Shown piece after piece: positions 62,744 to 64,000 of a DNA stretch of 64,000 nt. The position numbers and the translations under genes are program-made. Within the stretch, counting starts at the first letter, position 1; the number at the start of each line of letters is the position of its first letter. The notes below the pieces were generated by a model. That model was not told where the DNA came from. It did no database searches and was given only the letters and a program-made list of their open reading frames with translations. This DNA is from Setoptus koraiensis (lineage: Eukaryota; Arthropoda). The stretch lies in the NCBI GenBank assembly GCA_048013815.1, contig CM106585.1, positions 7,812,001 to 7,876,000 of the forward strand, read 5' to 3'.

Positions 62744-63457
62744 GGGTTATAGTCCTGAAGAGCGCCACACTTTTTTTGGGGTATCTTGGGTATTTTCGGG
62801 TAGGCTATAGTACCCTTATACCTAGATAGGTATTCCGGAAGTGCGGAAATTCCTGGTTCCCGAGATAACCGAGGTACCGCTCTATGGGCGTTTCTCGTTA
62901 CCCGACAGCCGCTTGGGGATTTGCGGGTATTTTTTCGGGGTAATTTTTGGTTCCTCGATGAAGTCGCGTCCAATACAGCAAGGAATAGTAGAAATAGGCC
63001 TTAGCTTCGCTCTGATTGTAATGGGTCCAAGAACTCGGCCTGCGGCCTCGTAATCTGGAGGCCGTCACATCTCCGTCGTCGCTCTCGCGACGACTCCGTG
63101 CGACGGGAACCCTTCGGGTAGGGTTGATGAGCGCTTCGGGTATCGGGCTACGCCCTCTACCCTCCGCTCAAGTGACTGCGATTCATTTACTACGGCGGGT
63201 TCATGTCCTACACGGAGATTTGTTCGAATATATTGAGAACCGGAAGCTGAATAATTCAGAAAATGATGTCAGTGTGCTCTTCATACTCTGATCCAGCTGT
63301 ATACCAAGTTTCAAGTCTGTATCTTGAATTTTATGTAAAACCGGAACCGGAAGTTTCCGCACTTCCGGACTAGCCAAACTGTTGTCAGGGGGCCCTACGG
63401 GCCCTATGTGTGAAGTTTCATCGTAATCGGAGTGTGACGCTATTATGCACTACACCC
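62744..63457. mobile_element. inverted-repeat element D, reverse relative of B
   Basis: Outer ends match element B termini (AGAGCGCCACACTTTTTTTG and GGAGTGTGACGCTATTATG). The interior 62870-63180 is the reverse complement of 58895-59225 in B. No clear target duplication. Confidence 0.75.
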
Positions 63458-63633
63458 GACCTTTGGATTAGAAACTGAACTCTCTCATCCTATGCAACTC
63501 ACAAGTGAGTCTATCACCTGAATAGGTTTCCTTGTTAGTGACTTTCCAACCCCCATCCGAACACCAAACTAGACTTACTCAAGGTTCTCGAAATCTGTTT
63601 CAATGAGCCGCCAGGCGATATTGTTGTTGTCAA

Positions 63634-63819
63634 TTACTTCGTCTGACGGCTGTATTCCAGGGTCTCGGAAGGGGGCTCCTTGATAACATCCTTTGTAATT
63701 TTTTCTTTGATCATGTTCTCTAGAAATACTATATAGTGGTAGGCTACTTTATCGACCATGGCCTTTGACAATGGCCGTTCTCCTTGCGGTTTAGGGAGGT
63801 GCTTTTTGAGGTCTTCCAT
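63634..63819 (-). CDS. small orphan ORF
   Basis: 61 residues beginning MEDLKKHLPKPQGERPLSKA, with a helical middle (VAYHYIVFLENMIKEK) and a polar end. A CTATTTATA sequence lies about 45 bp before the ATG on the minus strand. No family recognised. It could equally be chance. Confidence 0.25.
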   Translation of the reverse strand: MEDLKKHLPKPQGERPLSKAMVDKVAYHYIVFLENMIKEKITKDVIKEPPSETLEYSRQTK

Positions 63820-63862
63820 TTTATATTATTCTTCTGTCGTCGTTGTTGTGGCCGATATTGAC

Positions 63863-63871
63863 ATATAAATA
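63863..63871. promoter_or_regulatory. TATA-like element near right edge
   Basis: TATAAATAG on the plus strand, followed about 40 bp on by a CAAG|GTAAAC donor-like site (63909). It could start a plus-strand gene beyond the window or serve the minus-strand small ORF. Confidence 0.3.
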
Positions 63872-64000
63872 GACTGATTCAACCTCGTTAGTCTAGATCG
63901 ACTGACAAGGTAAACCTCTTTTTCGGAGGCACCCAGACAGAACAAACTATAGCTTTTCTGAACTCTCTAAAAGCTGAAAGGATACGCTATTCTTAAGCCC

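Overview
The window is nuclear DNA from an intron-poor arthropod, most likely a mite (inference). It has a chelicerate-style Rebers-Riddiford cuticle protein and animal Tao kinase, Dispatched, PI4K-alpha, LSm11 and CASD1 homologues. Some long genes lack introns (PI4K-alpha 1744 codons, Tao 948 codons), and the introns that can be placed are mostly 90-140 bp. There are no operons. Genes stand alone with TATA boxes, GT-AG introns and AATAAA signals.

1-8.5 kb: a CASD1-like sialate O-acetyltransferase (minus, runs off the left edge), a two-exon tetraspanin (minus), an orphan secreted protein (minus) and a small two-exon orphan gene whose intron carries a roughly 410-bp foldback element. 8.5-16.1 kb: a tandem duplication whose breakpoints lie inside the orphan secreted gene and inside a Tao kinase gene. 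It leaves a truncated chimeric Tao copy joined to an antisense fragment of the secreted gene, then a small secreted-protein gene and the complete Tao gene. 16-28 kb: LSm11, a large cuticle protein with a 26-residue repeat, a three-exon secreted PI-PLC X-domain protein and an APMAP/hemomucin-like membrane protein, all on the minus strand. 28-31 kb is non-coding.

31-51.6 kb: PI4K-alpha, RRP36, a two-exon Dispatched-like transporter, two UPF1-like SF1 helicases with degenerate remnants between them, a small charged secreted protein and an orphan type I membrane protein. The second helicase is fused to an F-box plus leucine-rich repeats, which is the most novel protein architecture in the window. 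RRP36 is minus and the rest are plus.

51.6-64 kb is a mobile-element and satellite zone with a 500-N assembly gap. It holds a cut-off transposase HTH, hairpins, inverted and direct minisatellite arrays, and several members of one inverted-repeat element family, one of them with a perfect 8-bp target duplication. The only gene-like sequences are an isolated M13 metallopeptidase exon, a frameshifted ankyrin-repeat gene and a small orphan ORF.

Most genes are unrelated housekeeping or surface functions. The clear local relationships are the Tao/secreted-gene duplication and the helicase cluster. All similarity statements come from recognised family motifs; no database search was run.
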